Shown here piece after piece: positions 1-9,770 of a DNA stretch of 64,000 nucleotides. This stretch comes from Hoylesella buccalis ATCC 35310. Lineage in GTDB: Bacteria > Bacteroidota > Bacteroidia > Bacteroidales > Bacteroidaceae. Every line of letters starts with the position of its first letter. Within the stretch, counting starts at the first letter, position 1. The translations under genes and the position numbers were made by a program. The notes beneath the pieces are model-generated. The model did not search any database. It was not told the DNA's origin and saw nothing but the letters and a program-made list of their open reading frames with translations. Location: contig NZ_ADEG01000016.1 in the NCBI RefSeq assembly GCF_000177075.1, forward strand, positions 1 through 64,000, in the 5' to 3' direction.

Positions 1-30
1 ACTGAAAGTTGGGTGCATATATGGGCATAA

Positions 31-71
31 ACGAAAAAATCACAATCTCTTCGAGCGTGAAAAGATTGTGA
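31..71 (-). terminator. Rho-independent terminator of tRNA-Cys
   Basis: Arms CACAATCT and AGATTGTG form an 8-bp stem. On the minus strand the stem is followed by a T-rich run (ATTTTTTCG). It lies directly 3' of the tRNA-Cys gene, as expected for its terminator. Confidence 0.7.
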
Positions 72-85
72 TTCGTTGATTTGTG

Positions 86-156
86 AGGTACCTGGCAGAG
101 TCGAACTGCCCTACACGGTTTTGCAGACCGTTACCTAACCGATCGGCCAAGGTACC
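86..156 (-). tRNA. tRNA-Cys (GCA)
   Basis: Read on the minus strand, a 71-nt cloverleaf is visible. The acceptor arms GGTACCT and AGGTACC pair fully, the discriminator base is U, the anticodon loop holds GCA, and the T arm carries GTTCGACTC. No CCA is encoded. A hairpin terminator follows immediately. Confidence 0.95.
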
Positions 157-216
157 CTGATTGATTTTTGCGAGTGCAAAGATAAGGTAAATAATTTGTT
201 CTTCCAAACATTTGTC

Positions 217-414
217 TCACTTTTTCTCATAACACGCGGGCTTTCGATGGGCTGACGCTTGTTTTTTCAGTATTTGGTCATGCAATGCACATCCTTTGCA
301 TCCGTAGCATTTGTCGTTGCTGTGTCGCCATGTCAGGTATATTCTTCGTCCTGCATAAGCTACAGCCGCGATGAGGATGACAATGAGAATAGTGTATTGA
401 ACAACGTGTGTCAT
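217..414 (-). CDS. FeoB-associated Cys-rich membrane protein
   Basis: A 65-residue protein. A single hydrophobic segment lies at about residues 6-27 (ILIVILIAAVAYA), followed by a basic stretch and a cysteine cluster CYGCKGC at about 36-42. That arrangement matches the small FeoB-associated Cys-rich membrane family often encoded beside ferrous-iron transporters. The N terminus probably spans the inner membrane, with the Cys cluster at the cytoplasmic side. No feoB gene is present within the window; the next gene is glyA on the same strand about 160 bases upstream. Role in iron handling is inferred from the family only. Confidence 0.7.
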   Translation of the reverse strand: MTHVVQYTILIVILIAAVAYAGRRIYLTWRHSNDKCYGCKGCALHDQILKKQASAHRKPACYEKK

Positions 415-492
415 ATTGAGTTTTTATGGTTTTATTGATGAACCAGCTATCAACATTCTATGCTGATTGGATGAGCAAGATACTGAATCAAC

Positions 493-548
493 CCGAACCC
501 TTTCCATGCTTCGGAAGCTTTCTTCTTTCAGACATGGAAAGGATTCGG
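493..548. repeat. Inverted repeat downstream of glyA
   Basis: Arms at 493-508 and 533-548 pair over 16 positions with one mismatch around a loop of about 24 nt. It sits between the glyA stop and the FeoB-associated gene. There is no clear T run on the minus strand, so it may be an mRNA-end structure rather than a classical terminator. Confidence 0.45.
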
Positions 549-575
549 TGGCTGTTAATAGCCTAGTGACGCCTC

Positions 576-1856
576 TTAATAAGCAAAGAGGGGATAGTTC
601 TTCATCGTTTCGTTGACTTTCTGTCTCACGTTTGCTATGACCTTTTCATCATCAGGTGCGTTCAATACCTCTTCGATGAGTCCGGCAACGAGAAGCATGA
701 TGTCTTCTTTCGCACCTCGTGTCGTCATAGCTGCGGTGCCAAGACGGATGCCACTGGTTTGGAATGCCGAACGTGTGTCGTAGGGTACCATGTTCTTGTT
801 GACGGTGATGTCGGCAGCAACGAGTGCGTTTTCGGCCACTTTACCCGTCAGTTCGGGATATTTTGAGCGAAGGTCAACTAACATCGAGTGGTTGTCTGTT
901 CCGCCACTTACGATGCTGAAACCACGTTGTGTGAGTGCGTCGGCCAATACAGCCGCATTCTTTTTAACCTGCAGTGCATACTCTTTCCATGACGGTTTCA
1001 GGTTTTCGCCGAAGCCAACAGCCTTGGCTGCAATGACATGTTCAAGAGGACCGCCCTGCGTTCCAGGGAATACAGCACTGTTGAGCAGCTGCGACATCAT
1101 CTTGACATCACCTTTCTTAGTGGTCAGACCCCATGGGTTTTCAAAGTCTTTACCCATCAAAATGATGCCACCGCGTGGACCACGGAGCGTTTTGTGCGTG
1201 GTGCTGGTGACGATGTGTGCATATTTGACGGGATTGTTCAGCAATCCGGCGGCAATCAATCCTGCTGGGTGAGCCATATCAACCATGAGTAAAGCTCCTA
1301 CTTCGTCAGCAATCTTGCGCATACGCTGATAGTCCCACTCGCGGCTGTAAGCTGAGCCACCTCCAATAATCAGTTTCGGATGGTGTTGGTGAGCCAGCTG
1401 TTCCATCTCATCATAGTCTATGCGGCCCGTTTCCTTATTCAGGTTATAGCCAATGGGATGATAGAGGATGCCGGATGTGTTAACACTGCTTCCGTGTGAC
1501 AAATGGCCGCCATGATCGAGGTTAAGTCCCATGAATGTATCGCCAGGCTTCAATACGGCCAGCAAAACTGCGGCATTTGCTTGTGCGCCGGAGTGTGGTT
1601 GTACGTTAGCAAACTCGGCTCCGAAGAGTTTTTTGACACGTGCCATCGCCAGATTCTCTACCTGGTCAACGATTTGGCAACCGCCATAATAACGCTTTCC
1701 GGGAAGGCCTTCGGCGTATTTGTTTGTTAGATACGATCCCATGGCCTGCATCACTTCGTCGCTGACAAAGTTCTCTGAGGCGATAAGTTCCATTCCTTTG
1801 AGCTGGCGTTGATGCTCTTGCTCAATGAGATTAAAAAGTTCTTGATCTTTTTCCAT
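576..1856 (-). CDS. glyA: Serine hydroxymethyltransferase
   Basis: A 426-residue PLP enzyme that interconverts serine and glycine with tetrahydrofolate, feeding one-carbon units to purine and thymidylate synthesis. The N-terminal LIASENF motif (about 24-30), KRYYGG (54-59), the MVDMAHPAG segment (191-199) and the PLP-lysine motif [12 protein letters not shown] (Lys222) are all present. Length is normal for the family. Cytoplasmic. It lies downstream of pyrBI on the same strand but is separated by about 120 bases, so it is likely its own unit. Start is the only reasonable Met before the conserved N terminus. Confidence 0.97.
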   Translation of the reverse strand: MEKDQELFNLIEQEHQRQLKGMELIASENFVSDEVMQAMGSYLTNKYAEGLPGKRYYGGCQIVDQVENLAMARVKKLFGAEFANVQPHSGAQANAAVLLAVLKPGDTFMGLNLDHGGHLSHGSSVNTSGILYHPIGYNLNKETGRIDYDEMEQLAHQHHPKLIIGGGSAYSREWDYQRMRKIADEVGALLMVDMAHPAGLIAAGLLNNPVKYAHIVTSTTHKTLRGPRGGIILMGKDFENPWGLTTKKGDVKMMSQLLNSAVFPGTQGGPLEHVIAAKAVGFGENLKPSWKEYALQVKKNAAVLADALTQRGFSIVSGGTDNHSMLVDLRSKYPELTGKVAENALVAADITVNKNMVPYDTRSAFQTSGIRLGTAAMTTRGAKEDIMLLVAGLIEEVLNAPDDEKVIANVRQKVNETMKNYPLFAY

Positions 1857-1975
1857 GATTTTTTAATTTGGTTTAAGTAAAGATGTTTCATTTAGAATAA
1901 TCTGCAATTCACAGCATTCTGTTTGTTTTTTTTGGTCTATTATTGATTGTTTTAGTGAGTTTGACAGGACAGGAT

Positions 1976-2431
1976 TCAGCAGAGTTCTACTTTATTAATG
2001 TCTTGTTCTTTATCACAATAGTGACATTTCAGTAGACCATGTGTCTTGTCTACCACATGGAATACGGTTTGCATGGGCTCGTTGTTGGTGATGCACATGG
2101 GGTTGTTGCATTTCACGATACCGCGCAATTCGTTCGGTGTCTCAACGGTTTTCTTCTCCACTACTTCGTAATCTTTGATGATGTTGAGAACTATTTTCGG
2201 GGCTACCACGGAGAGTCGGCTGATCTCTTCGTCAGAGAAGAACTTGTCGGAGACCTTGATGATTCCTTTCTTTCCAATCTTTTTGGAGACAAAATTGTTG
2301 CCAATGGTAACTGGTGTGCCTAATGATTGGAGTTTCAGCAGATTGACAACTTGGTATGTTTTGCCCGCAGGAATATGATCAATAACGGTACCATTCTCTA
2401 TTGCTGCAACTAAACGCTCTTTCTTATTCAT
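1976..2431 (-). CDS. pyrI: Aspartate carbamoyltransferase regulatory chain
   Basis: A 151-residue regulatory subunit of aspartate transcarbamoylase. The N-terminal nucleotide-binding domain ([18 protein letters not shown]) is followed by a C-terminal zinc domain with cysteines at 108, 113, 136 and 139 (CNNPMC and CHYC). Together with the catalytic chain encoded 28 bases upstream it forms the allosteric ATP/CTP-sensitive holoenzyme of pyrimidine synthesis. pyrB and pyrI read in one direction with a short gap, so one operon is likely. Confidence 0.95.
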   Translation of the reverse strand: MNKKERLVAAIENGTVIDHIPAGKTYQVVNLLKLQSLGTPVTIGNNFVSKKIGKKGIIKVSDKFFSDEEISRLSVVAPKIVLNIIKDYEVVEKKTVETPNELRGIVKCNNPMCITNNEPMQTVFHVVDKTHGLLKCHYCDKEQDINKVELC

Positions 2432-2459
2432 AATCAGAATATTATTGTTGTATTACAAC

Positions 2460-3407
2460 TTATTTGATAATTGTTTTATCTTGCTTGATGTCTTCAAGTG
2501 TGATGCCTAAACAATGACTGAAAATGGCTTGTCTGGCATAGAGTCCGTTCTGTGCTTGTTGAATGTAATAGGCATGCGGATTGTCATCCACGTCGTAAGC
2601 AATTTCGTTGACACGTGGTAGTGGATGAAGTATCTTGAGGTTGTCCTTAACGTTTTTGAGCATGTCGTTGCGCAGGATGTACACGTTTTTCACATGTTCG
2701 TATTCCATCAAGTCAGAGAAACGTTCTTTCTGTACACGTGTCATATATAGTATGTCGGCGTCTGCCAGCACCCTGTTGTTAAAGGCGGTGTGCTCTTGAT
2801 ACTTGATGCCGTTCTCTTGACAATAGAGTTTGTACTCCATAGGCATGGACAGTTCGTTAGGAGCAATGAAATGGAAGGTGGGGTTGAAGTGTCGCATCGC
2901 CATGATGAGTGAATGCACCGTGCGGCCATACTTCAGATCACCCACCAGATATATGTTCAAGTTCTCGAGCGTCCCTTGTGTCTTGTAGATGGAGTAGAGA
3001 TCCAACAAACACTGTGAAGGGTGCATGTGAGCGCCGTCACCGGCATTGATGATAGGAACGGGAGCCACTTCACTGGCATATTGAGCAGCACCTTCGATGT
3101 AATGGCGCATCACGATGAGGTCGGCATAGTTGGAAACCATGAGTATGGTGTCCTTGAGAGTTTCGCCTTTGGATACACTGGAAGCCTTTGCGTCTGAAAA
3201 GCCTATGACACGTGCTCCAAGTCTGTTGGCAGCCGTTTCAAAGCTAAGGCGGGTCCTGGTTGATGGTTCATAGAAAAGTGTGGCTACGACCTTACCTTTT
3301 AATAGTTCGCGGTTGGGATGCATTTCAAATTGCTCGGCCATGGCTAACAGATACATCAGCTCATCTTTAGTGAGGTCGGCAATGGTGATAAAATGACGTT
3401 TTTCCAT
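2460..3407 (-). CDS. pyrB: Aspartate carbamoyltransferase catalytic chain
   Basis: A 315-residue enzyme that joins carbamoyl phosphate and aspartate to carbamoyl-aspartate, the first committed step of pyrimidine biosynthesis. The carbamoyl-phosphate loop [13 protein letters not shown] (STRTR at 49-53), the lysine loop around [11 protein letters not shown] and the aspartate-binding HPLPRVNE motif are present. It is the first gene of the pyrB-pyrI unit. The start follows a short leader without a Shine-Dalgarno site, normal for this phylum. Confidence 0.97.
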   Translation of the reverse strand: MEKRHFITIADLTKDELMYLLAMAEQFEMHPNRELLKGKVVATLFYEPSTRTRLSFETAANRLGARVIGFSDAKASSVSKGETLKDTILMVSNYADLIVMRHYIEGAAQYASEVAPVPIINAGDGAHMHPSQCLLDLYSIYKTQGTLENLNIYLVGDLKYGRTVHSLIMAMRHFNPTFHFIAPNELSMPMEYKLYCQENGIKYQEHTAFNNRVLADADILYMTRVQKERFSDLMEYEHVKNVYILRNDMLKNVKDNLKILHPLPRVNEIAYDVDDNPHAYYIQQAQNGLYARQAIFSHCLGITLEDIKQDKTIIK

Positions 3408-3490
3408 TTTGTATACTTGATATGTTTTGGAATTGACGGCTAAGTTAGCTATTAATTTTTATTTACGAGAGATAATTAAAAGAAAAGTTG

Positions 3491-3498
3491 TATTTTTG
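3491..3498 (+). promoter_or_regulatory. -7 box upstream of the penicillin-binding protein gene
   Basis: TATTTTTG matches the Bacteroidetes -7 consensus TAnnTTTG. Its position would place transcription start a few bases downstream, leaving a leader of about 25 nt before the ATG at 3529. No clear -33 TTTG is visible. Confidence 0.5.
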
Positions 3499-3528
3499 CA
3501 TCAATAATATATATATGTATTGCGGAGA

Positions 3529-5841
3529 ATGAGAAAGGCATTTGTTCATTTCCTTTGGAAAACTTTGATCGCAGTATTTTGCGTCATTCTGATTGCGTTT
3601 ATCGCGATATGGAATGGGTGGATAGGCTATATGCCTGAAGTAGAAGACCTTCAAAACCCTATCAGTCGTTTTGCAACCCAGGTTTATTCGGCAGATGGCA
3701 AAGTGCTGGGTACCTGGAACTTTAACAAGGAAAACCGCATAGTCATACCTTATTCTAAGATTTCTCCACATCTGGTTCATGCCTTGGTTGCAACAGAGGA
3801 TGAGCGATTCTATGAACATTCGGGAATTGACTTTTTTGCATTGGGGCGCGCTATCATCAAACGTGGGATATTAGGACAAGAGAATGCTGGAGGCGGCTCA
3901 ACTATAACCCAACAATTGGCTAAACAGCTATATTCGGAAACGGCACGAAGTACATTGGAACGAATGTTGCAAAAGCCCATTGAATGGGTCATCGCGGTGA
4001 AGTTGGAGCGAAATTACACCAAGGAAGAAATCATCACTTTATACCTTAATTATTTTGATTTTCTTCACAATGCAGTAGGAATTAAAACTGCTGCAAATAC
4101 ATATTTCAACAAAGAACCCAAGGACTTGACAGTCACAGAGTCGGCCATGCTCATCGGCCTTTGTAAGAATCCGTCTCTTTATAATCCCGTTCGTTATCCT
4201 GAACGTTGTACCGAACGTCGTAATGTCGTGCTCGGGCAAATGCAGAAGGCCGGCTATCTTTCGAAAGCAGAATATCACCAGTACGCAGATGAAAAGTTGA
4301 AGCTGAACTTTCACCGTACAGATCACAAGAATGGATTGGCTACCTACTTCCGTGAATTCCTGCGCCAATATATGATGGCCTCGCGTCCAGATCGTTCTGA
4401 TTATCCATCCTGGAACCAGAATCAATTTGTCTTCGATTCCATCGCATGGGATACAGATCCCCTTTATGGATGGTGCAATAAGAATTTTAAGAGAAACGGC
4501 AAACCTTATAATGTCTACACGGATGGTCTGAAAGTGTTTACCACCATAGATTCACGTATGCAGCTATATGCTGAACAGGCTGTTTATAACCATGTGGCTA
4601 AGTTCTTGCAACCAGCTTTTAACAAAGAAAAAGCCAAACGCCCCAACGCACCTTTTACCAAAGCACTGACACCGAAAGAAATCAGATCTATCTTGAATAG
4701 GTCTATGATGGGAAGTGAACGCTATAGGGTGTTGAAAGCCTCGGGAGCCTCTGACGAAGAAATCAAGAAGTCATTCAACACACCTGTCGACATGGCGGTG
4801 TTTACCTATCATGGCGATGTGGATACGACAATGACGCCAATGGATTCTATCCGTTATTACAAGTCTTTCCTGCGGGCGGGCTTCATGAGCATGGATCCGC
4901 AAACGGGTCATGTGAAGGCATACGTGGGTGGACTTGACTACAATCACTTCATGTATGACATGGTGATGAACGGACGCCGGCAAGTAGGGTCAACCATCAA
5001 GCCTTTTCTGTATTCCTTGGCCATGGAAAACGGTTTTTCTCCTTGCGACCAAGCCCCTAACGTGCAGAGAACCTACATGGTGGCGGGCAAGCCTTGGACA
5101 CCAAGAAACACCAGCAGGAGGCGATATGGCTCGATGGTGACGTTGAAATGGGGCCTGGCCAACTCAAACAACTGGATATCGGCATACTTAATGAGCCGTT
5201 TGAACCCACAGCTGTTTGTGAGTATGCTCCACGACTTTGGCATTCAAAATCCAGACATTCATCCCTCCATGGCACTTTGTTTAGGATCTTGTGAAGTTTC
5301 TGTTGGAGAAATGGTCAGCGCATACACCACATTTGCCAACCACGGCATCCGTACTGCTCCGATGTTTGTTTCTAAAATAGAAGACAATGAAGGGAATGTG
5401 CTGGCTACTTTTCAGCCTCGTATGAGCGAAGTAATCAGTGCGGAGAGTGCCAACAAAATGTTGGTTCTTCTGCAAGAAGTTGTCGACAGAGGAACAGCAG
5501 GTCGATTGCGTTTCAAGTACAACATCGATGGAGAGATAGGAGCGAAAACGGGTACTACAAACCGTAATTCTGATGCCTGGTTCATGGGCTTCACGCCACA
5601 ATTAGTGAGTGGATGTTGGGTAGGCGGTGAAGACCGCGACATTCATTTTGACTCAATGAGGATGGGGCAGGGGGCAACCATGGCTTTGCCAATATGGGCT
5701 AACTTCATGAAAAGAGTTTATAAAGATGCTTCGTTAGGATATAAACCAGATGCTTCATTTGGGCTTCCTGAAGGCTATAATCCGTGCGCCAGAGATGATA
5801 AGGACGTAGATGAGTTTGGTATTGACGAGGTTTACGAATAA
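3529..5841 (+). CDS. Class A penicillin-binding protein (PBP1A type)
   Basis: A bifunctional peptidoglycan glycosyltransferase and DD-transpeptidase of about 770 residues. A signal-anchor helix near the N terminus is followed by a GT51 domain with EDERFYEHSGID and GGSTITQQLAKQLY, then a transpeptidase domain with the nucleophile motif STIK, the SNN motif and KTGTT. It acts on the periplasmic face of the inner membrane, polymerising and cross-linking lipid II. ATG at 3529 is preferred to an in-frame TTG at 3520, because ATG leads directly into the basic anchor and follows the -7 box by a normal distance. It is divergent from pyrBI. Confidence 0.94.
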   Translation: MRKAFVHFLWKTLIAVFCVILIAFIAIWNGWIGYMPEVEDLQNPISRFATQVYSADGKVLGTWNFNKENRIVIPYSKISPHLVHALVATEDERFYEHSGIDFFALGRAIIKRGILGQENAGGGSTITQQLAKQLYSETARSTLERMLQKPIEWVIAVKLERNYTKEEIITLYLNYFDFLHNAVGIKTAANTYFNKEPKDLTVTESAMLIGLCKNPSLYNPVRYPERCTERRNVVLGQMQKAGYLSKAEYHQYADEKLKLNFHRTDHKNGLATYFREFLRQYMMASRPDRSDYPSWNQNQFVFDSIAWDTDPLYGWCNKNFKRNGKPYNVYTDGLKVFTTIDSRMQLYAEQAVYNHVAKFLQPAFNKEKAKRPNAPFTKALTPKEIRSILNRSMMGSERYRVLKASGASDEEIKKSFNTPVDMAVFTYHGDVDTTMTPMDSIRYYKSFLRAGFMSMDPQTGHVKAYVGGLDYNHFMYDMVMNGRRQVGSTIKPFLYSLAMENGFSPCDQAPNVQRTYMVAGKPWTPRNTSRRRYGSMVTLKWGLANSNNWISAYLMSRLNPQLFVSMLHDFGIQNPDIHPSMALCLGSCEVSVGEMVSAYTTFANHGIRTAPMFVSKIEDNEGNVLATFQPRMSEVISAESANKMLVLLQEVVDRGTAGRLRFKYNIDGEIGAKTGTTNRNSDAWFMGFTPQLVSGCWVGGEDRDIHFDSMRMGQGATMALPIWANFMKRVYKDASLGYKPDASFGLPEGYNPCARDDKDVDEFGIDEVYE

Positions 5842-5979
5842 TAGATGAGTTGAAGTCATAGATGTTGCCGTAAACATACTATCGATTCTCAAATTCAACA
5901 ACGCGCGAATAAAGTTGCAAAATTACGATAATCTAGTAAAGATAATAATCTTTTGGCTCAGTAGAAATTTACAGGGGAT

Positions 5980-6029
5980 AGGAGAGGGTGCATTATATAA
6001 ACGATTAAGATGCAACCTCCTGTTTTTTT
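5980..6029 (+). terminator. Probable terminator after the penicillin-binding protein gene
   Basis: An imperfect hairpin (outer AGGAG/CTCCT, inner TGCAT/ATGCA, one bulge) is followed by seven T residues on the plus strand. It lies between two convergent genes. The rest of the 230-base gap shows nothing clear. Confidence 0.5.
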
Positions 6030-6071
6030 CATAGTCAAACGAAGTTTTAGCAGACAGCAATGGAAAACATG

Positions 6072-7037
6072 TTAAGGCGCTGTTATTATCTCTTTGCGCA
6101 CTGTTCCATCATCCATCACGATGATGTTGATGCCCAGCTGCGGCCTGCTGATTCTGGTTCCGTCTAGTCGGTAGCGTGCCTTCTCCTTAGGCGTGCGGCT
6201 GTCTGCGAGGTGTTTGTCCACTGCGTTGGACACCTTCCGTGGCTTGATATTGAATGTCATCGACTGGTTCTGATAGGATATCTTTTTGAGATTCACAAAT
6301 CCATCTCCGTCTCCCAGTCCGTATACCACATGGAAATTGCCCTTTTCGTCGTAGCCGTCGATGACGAAGCAATGTTGCGCGTAAGGCGAACTTCCTCCGT
6401 AGATGACCGGCATGCCGTCTGAAAGTTGCTGGTACAGCGTGGTGTACCATGTGCTGTCATTTACTTCGTTGAGGAATGTTGACAGGTAGGTCACAGCTTC
6501 GTCGTAAGCAAAATGCACTTTCAGGGCCTGTGCCACATCCATGTCATAAGCGCCGCTGTAGTCTTGTCCATAATCCATTTTCACGGCAGCACCACAGTCG
6601 GCCATGAGTTTTGCCACTGCTTGTTTCTCCTCTTCCGAGCTGTTGTCACCGTATGTGTAAGCATCTTTCATCTTCTCCCAGTCGTAGGTGCTTTTACTGA
6701 AGTCGGTTTCAACGATATGTGTCAGTCCGTCGCCACCCTTGTATGCGTAGCTCACATTGCCTTGTCCGCGCGCTGGATAGCCGTAATATTTCATAACCTG
6801 TGCCATGGCAGTAGCCACGCAGCCCGTCTTGCAGTGTACGTTCTTGCCAGGAGCCAGCGGACATTGTAGATTATAGGGTGCATTCTGTCCCCAGGTTGTC
6901 TTGAGCATGGGCGCCACCGATGGCTTTATTTTGCCCTTCATGAGGCTGAAGCATTCATATTGCGACATTTCTTTCGCATGGATGCCCATGAGCAGGCAAC
7001 ATGAAATCAATGTGAGTAGGGATTTCTTTTTCATCAT
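6072..7037 (-). CDS. C10 family (streptopain-like) cysteine peptidase, secreted
   Basis: About 321 residues from the proposed Met. A signal peptide (KKKSLLTLISCCLLMGIHA) is followed soon after by the C10 core: TTWGQNAPYNLQCP, the catalytic cysteine in TGCVATAMAQVMKYYGYP, and the catalytic histidine in AQHCFVIDGYDEKG. The C terminus ends in a YRLDGTRIS...DDGTVRKE segment typical of Prevotella secreted proteins. A longer frame opens 78 bases upstream, but its extra N terminus would precede the signal peptide, so the internal Met is chosen. Only about 40 residues separate signal peptide and catalytic core, so the usual long inhibitory propeptide is absent. Probably digests proteins outside the cytoplasm. 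Confidence 0.88.
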   Translation of the reverse strand: MMKKKSLLTLISCCLLMGIHAKEMSQYECFSLMKGKIKPSVAPMLKTTWGQNAPYNLQCPLAPGKNVHCKTGCVATAMAQVMKYYGYPARGQGNVSYAYKGGDGLTHIVETDFSKSTYDWEKMKDAYTYGDNSSEEEKQAVAKLMADCGAAVKMDYGQDYSGAYDMDVAQALKVHFAYDEAVTYLSTFLNEVNDSTWYTTLYQQLSDGMPVIYGGSSPYAQHCFVIDGYDEKGNFHVVYGLGDGDGFVNLKKISYQNQSMTFNIKPRKVSNAVDKHLADSRTPKEKARYRLDGTRISRPQLGINIIVMDDGTVRKEIITAP

Positions 7038-7134
7038 GTACAGTGTATTTTTGTAGAATATGCTGTATGGTAAATAATAAAAAAACAGGGATGGACACGC
7101 TTGTGGCATGCTCATCCCCGTTGTATCAGAAAGT

Positions 7135-8709
7135 TTACTTTGTTTCTATCTCTTCCTTCATATCAATAAACTGCTTTTTTGAATTGTAGAATTCATATTG
7201 CAAGAAAGCTAATTTTTGTGAAGGGATGACGTTAACTCCAAGTCCATACTTCATCTGCCACTTACGTTTCAGGGAGAACACTCCTTGATTGATATATGCG
7301 GCTACATACGGATGAACGTGGAGAGTGAACCGTTTAATTCCTATTTTGTTGACTAGTTTGTCAATTTTTCTTTCAAGTTGATCGGTAAATAAAATACTAG
7401 ACTTAATTTTACCTGTGCCATTACACGTGGGGCATGTTTCGTCAACATTGACATCCATCACAGGTCTTACACGCTGTCTAGTGATTTGCATCAATCCAAA
7501 CTTGCTCAGTGGGAGAATGTTGTGACGTGCACGATCACTTTGCATGTTCTTACACATGCGCTCGTAGAGCATCTGTCGGTCTTCAGCAAGATGCATGTCG
7601 ATAAAATCAACAACGATAATGCCTCCCATGTCACGCAGCCTGAGCTGCCGTGCCAATTCGTCTGCTGCCCCAAGGTTTACTTCAAGCGCATTTGCTTCTT
7701 GGTCATTTTCTTTTCGTGTTCGGTTCCCACTATTTACATCCACAACATGAAGGGCCTCGGTATGCTCAATGATAAGATAGGCACCATGCTTGTAGTTGAT
7801 GGTCTTACCGAAGCTAGACTTAATTTGTTTTGTGATGTTGAAATTATCAAAGATAGGCACTTTGCCCGTGTACCGCTTCACAATGCCCGACTTGCTCGGG
7901 GCAATTAACGTGACATAGTCTTTAACCTGCCTAAATGCTTCTTCATCATTAATATAAATATTCTCGAAGCTTGGGTTAAATATATCTCTTAATAAAGCGA
8001 TTGCTCGTACCGCTTCTTCATATACTAGTTGAGGTCGTTTTTGGGTTTTCTGTACTTTGACAATCGCATCTTGCCAACGCTTTGTCAACACTTTCATTTC
8101 GCCATCCAACTCAGCAACTCTTTTTCCTTCTGCCACCGTGCGTACGATGACGCCGCAGTTTTTAGGCTTAATGCTGCGGACGAGTTGTTTCAACCTGGCG
8201 CGTTCCTCACCGTTTTTGATTTTTGAAGAAACGGAAACTTTGTCACCAAAGGGGATCAAAACTAAAAAGCGACCTGCAAAAGATAACTCAGCAGTTAGTC
8301 GTGGACCTTTGGTTGAAATAGGTTCTTTAACAATTTGCACCAATATTTCTTGCCCTAAGGTCAGTGTCGACTGAACGCTACCGTCTTTTTGGAGGTCTGG
8401 CAGATGTGAAGCTTTGGCAAATGGATAAAGTTTTTTTCTGTCACTTTGTACTTGTTTTAAGTACTTCGCATACGAATTAAATTGGCTCCCTAAGTCAAGA
8501 TAGTGAAGAAAAGCGTCTCTTTCATATCCTACATCCACAAAACAGGCATTCAAACCTGGCATAAGTTTTTTAACCTTTGCAATGTAGACATTTCCAACAG
8601 AGAAAGTTGCAGAGCGCGGTTCGTTCTGGTATTCAACCAGACGCTTATCCTCTAACAGTGCCGTGGCAATGTCTTTCTCCTGGACGTCAATAACAACTTC
8701 GCTGGTCAT
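7135..8709 (-). CDS. rng: Ribonuclease G/E family endoribonuclease
   Basis: 524 residues, RNase G length, without the long RNase E scaffold tail. An N-terminal S1-like region (YIAKVKKLMPGLNACFVDVGYE) is followed by the catalytic DNase I-like fold with the metal ligands in VVDVNSG and VVDFIDM, and the zinc-link CPTCNGTG. Expected to cleave single-stranded AU-rich RNA during rRNA maturation and mRNA decay in the cytoplasm. It is downstream of a terminator that follows the small basic peptide gene. Confidence 0.94.
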   Translation of the reverse strand: MTSEVVIDVQEKDIATALLEDKRLVEYQNEPRSATFSVGNVYIAKVKKLMPGLNACFVDVGYERDAFLHYLDLGSQFNSYAKYLKQVQSDRKKLYPFAKASHLPDLQKDGSVQSTLTLGQEILVQIVKEPISTKGPRLTAELSFAGRFLVLIPFGDKVSVSSKIKNGEERARLKQLVRSIKPKNCGVIVRTVAEGKRVAELDGEMKVLTKRWQDAIVKVQKTQKRPQLVYEEAVRAIALLRDIFNPSFENIYINDEEAFRQVKDYVTLIAPSKSGIVKRYTGKVPIFDNFNITKQIKSSFGKTINYKHGAYLIIEHTEALHVVDVNSGNRTRKENDQEANALEVNLGAADELARQLRLRDMGGIIVVDFIDMHLAEDRQMLYERMCKNMQSDRARHNILPLSKFGLMQITRQRVRPVMDVNVDETCPTCNGTGKIKSSILFTDQLERKIDKLVNKIGIKRFTLHVHPYVAAYINQGVFSLKRKWQMKYGLGVNVIPSQKLAFLQYEFYNSKKQFIDMKEEIETK

Positions 8710-8736
8710 TTCTCTTCTTACTTTGCTTAGTTACAT

Positions 8737-8790
8737 CAAAAAAGGGCGTGCCAAATATCCTTCATAGGACTTTTTGACGCGCCCCACTGT
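8737..8790 (-). terminator. Terminator after the small basic peptide gene
   Basis: GGGCGTGCCAAA pairs with TTTGACGCGCCC with one wobble and one mismatch. On the minus strand the stem is followed by TTTTTT. It separates the peptide gene at 8813 from rng. Confidence 0.75.
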
Positions 8791-8812
8791 CTATATAGAC
8801 TATCAAGCAATG

Positions 8813-8902
8813 TTATTTGCTCTTATGTCTATTCTTTCTTAATCTTTTTTTACGCTTGTGCGTAGCCATCTTGTGGCCCTTCTTTTTCTTACCGTTTGGC
8901 AT
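8813..8902 (-). CDS. AURKAIP1/COX24-domain small basic protein
   Basis: A 29-residue, extremely basic peptide (MPNGKKKKGHKMATHKRKKR then LRKNRHKSK). The KMxxHKRKKRLRKNRHK core is the COX24 / mS38-type signature found in small ribosome-associated proteins of bacteria and mitochondria. Bacteroidetes genomes carry such a peptide of nearly identical sequence, usually annotated with the AURKAIP1/COX24 domain. The role in the small ribosomal subunit is inferred from the family. It lies between HU and rng and has its own terminator. Confidence 0.85.
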   Translation of the reverse strand: MPNGKKKKGHKMATHKRKKRLRKNRHKSK

Positions 8903-8998
8903 AATTTTAAATGTTTAAAAATAATATGTTTTGTACTAAATTATCTATATTAATAGATGTAGAATACCAATTGGATAATTCTCAACTTAAAAGTTGCC

Positions 8999-9277
8999 TT
9001 ACGCTTTCATCGCATTGATGAAGCTCTTTGATGGTTTAAAGCTGGGCAAATCGTGTGCATCAATTGTAATTGTGGTATTCTTTTGAATGTTTCTGGCAGT
9101 CTTTGCCGCTCTGTGCTTGATAATAAAGCTACCAAAACCTCTCAAATAAACATTTTCTCTTTTCTCGAGAAGGCTATCCTTTACAGTACTCATGAAGCAT
9201 TCTACCACAGCTGCTACTTCTTTTTTCTGCAAGCCGGTAGACATTGAAATTTCGTTGATGATATCTGCTTTCGTCAT
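8999..9277 (-). CDS. HU family DNA-binding protein
   Basis: A 92-residue histone-like protein. An N-terminal helical dimerisation part (KADIINEISMSTGLQKKEV) is followed by GFGSFIIKHRAAKTARNIQ and the flexible DNA-binding arms ending FKPSKSFINAM. It bends and compacts DNA non-specifically in the nucleoid. A minus-strand -7 box (TATATTTG, plus-strand 9332-9339) lies 55 bases upstream, giving a normal leader. Confidence 0.94.
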   Translation of the reverse strand: MTKADIINEISMSTGLQKKEVAAVVECFMSTVKDSLLEKRENVYLRGFGSFIIKHRAAKTARNIQKNTTITIDAHDLPSFKPSKSFINAMKA

Positions 9278-9770
9278 TGTATTTATTGTTATTTGTTGTT
9301 ATTTTTTATCTTGTACCTCGATTTTGATTTGCAAATATAGTTGTTTTTTGCGTGATAGAGAAATATATTTAGTTATTTTTGCCAAAATACTTCATAAAAA
9401 TAGTTCAGAAGTAGTTCTTATCCAAGAACTTATATATCTACATTAAGAAAATATGCCCATTTCACCTTTGTGAATCTACCTTTGTGCTATGGAAAATGGG
9501 CTACTGTTTTTCCCCGTTTTATGTCACAAGCTTTATCATCATATCCATGTTCTCTGTTCATTGCATTATCCTAAGATTGTGGAGATGTGAGAATAACTTG
9601 TAATTCGAAACATGTTTTTCAAGGATATTAAATGCGATTTTGAAATCTTTTTGGTGGCTGACCTTCACCTGATGACAATAGACCACATAGGGCAGAAAAA
9701 GCACTCATGCTGTAGATGAACAGCATGAAATGCAGTGCCATGTTGAAGATATTCTGCCGAATAGGCGGAA
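9278..9770. other. Intergenic region with the HU promoter
   Basis: About 490 bases without a supported gene. The right-hand end holds a small hairpin at 9751-9771 (ATTCTGCC/GGCGGAAT), directly after the DUF4332 stop. A TACCTTTG on the plus strand at 9477 resembles a -7 box, but no -33 partner or reading frame follows. Otherwise nothing clear is seen. Confidence 0.5.

Noticed and set aside
9477-9484. TACCTTTG as a promoter of a small RNA in the HU-DUF4332 gap
   Set aside because: No -33 element at proper spacing and no terminator-like structure with a T run downstream.
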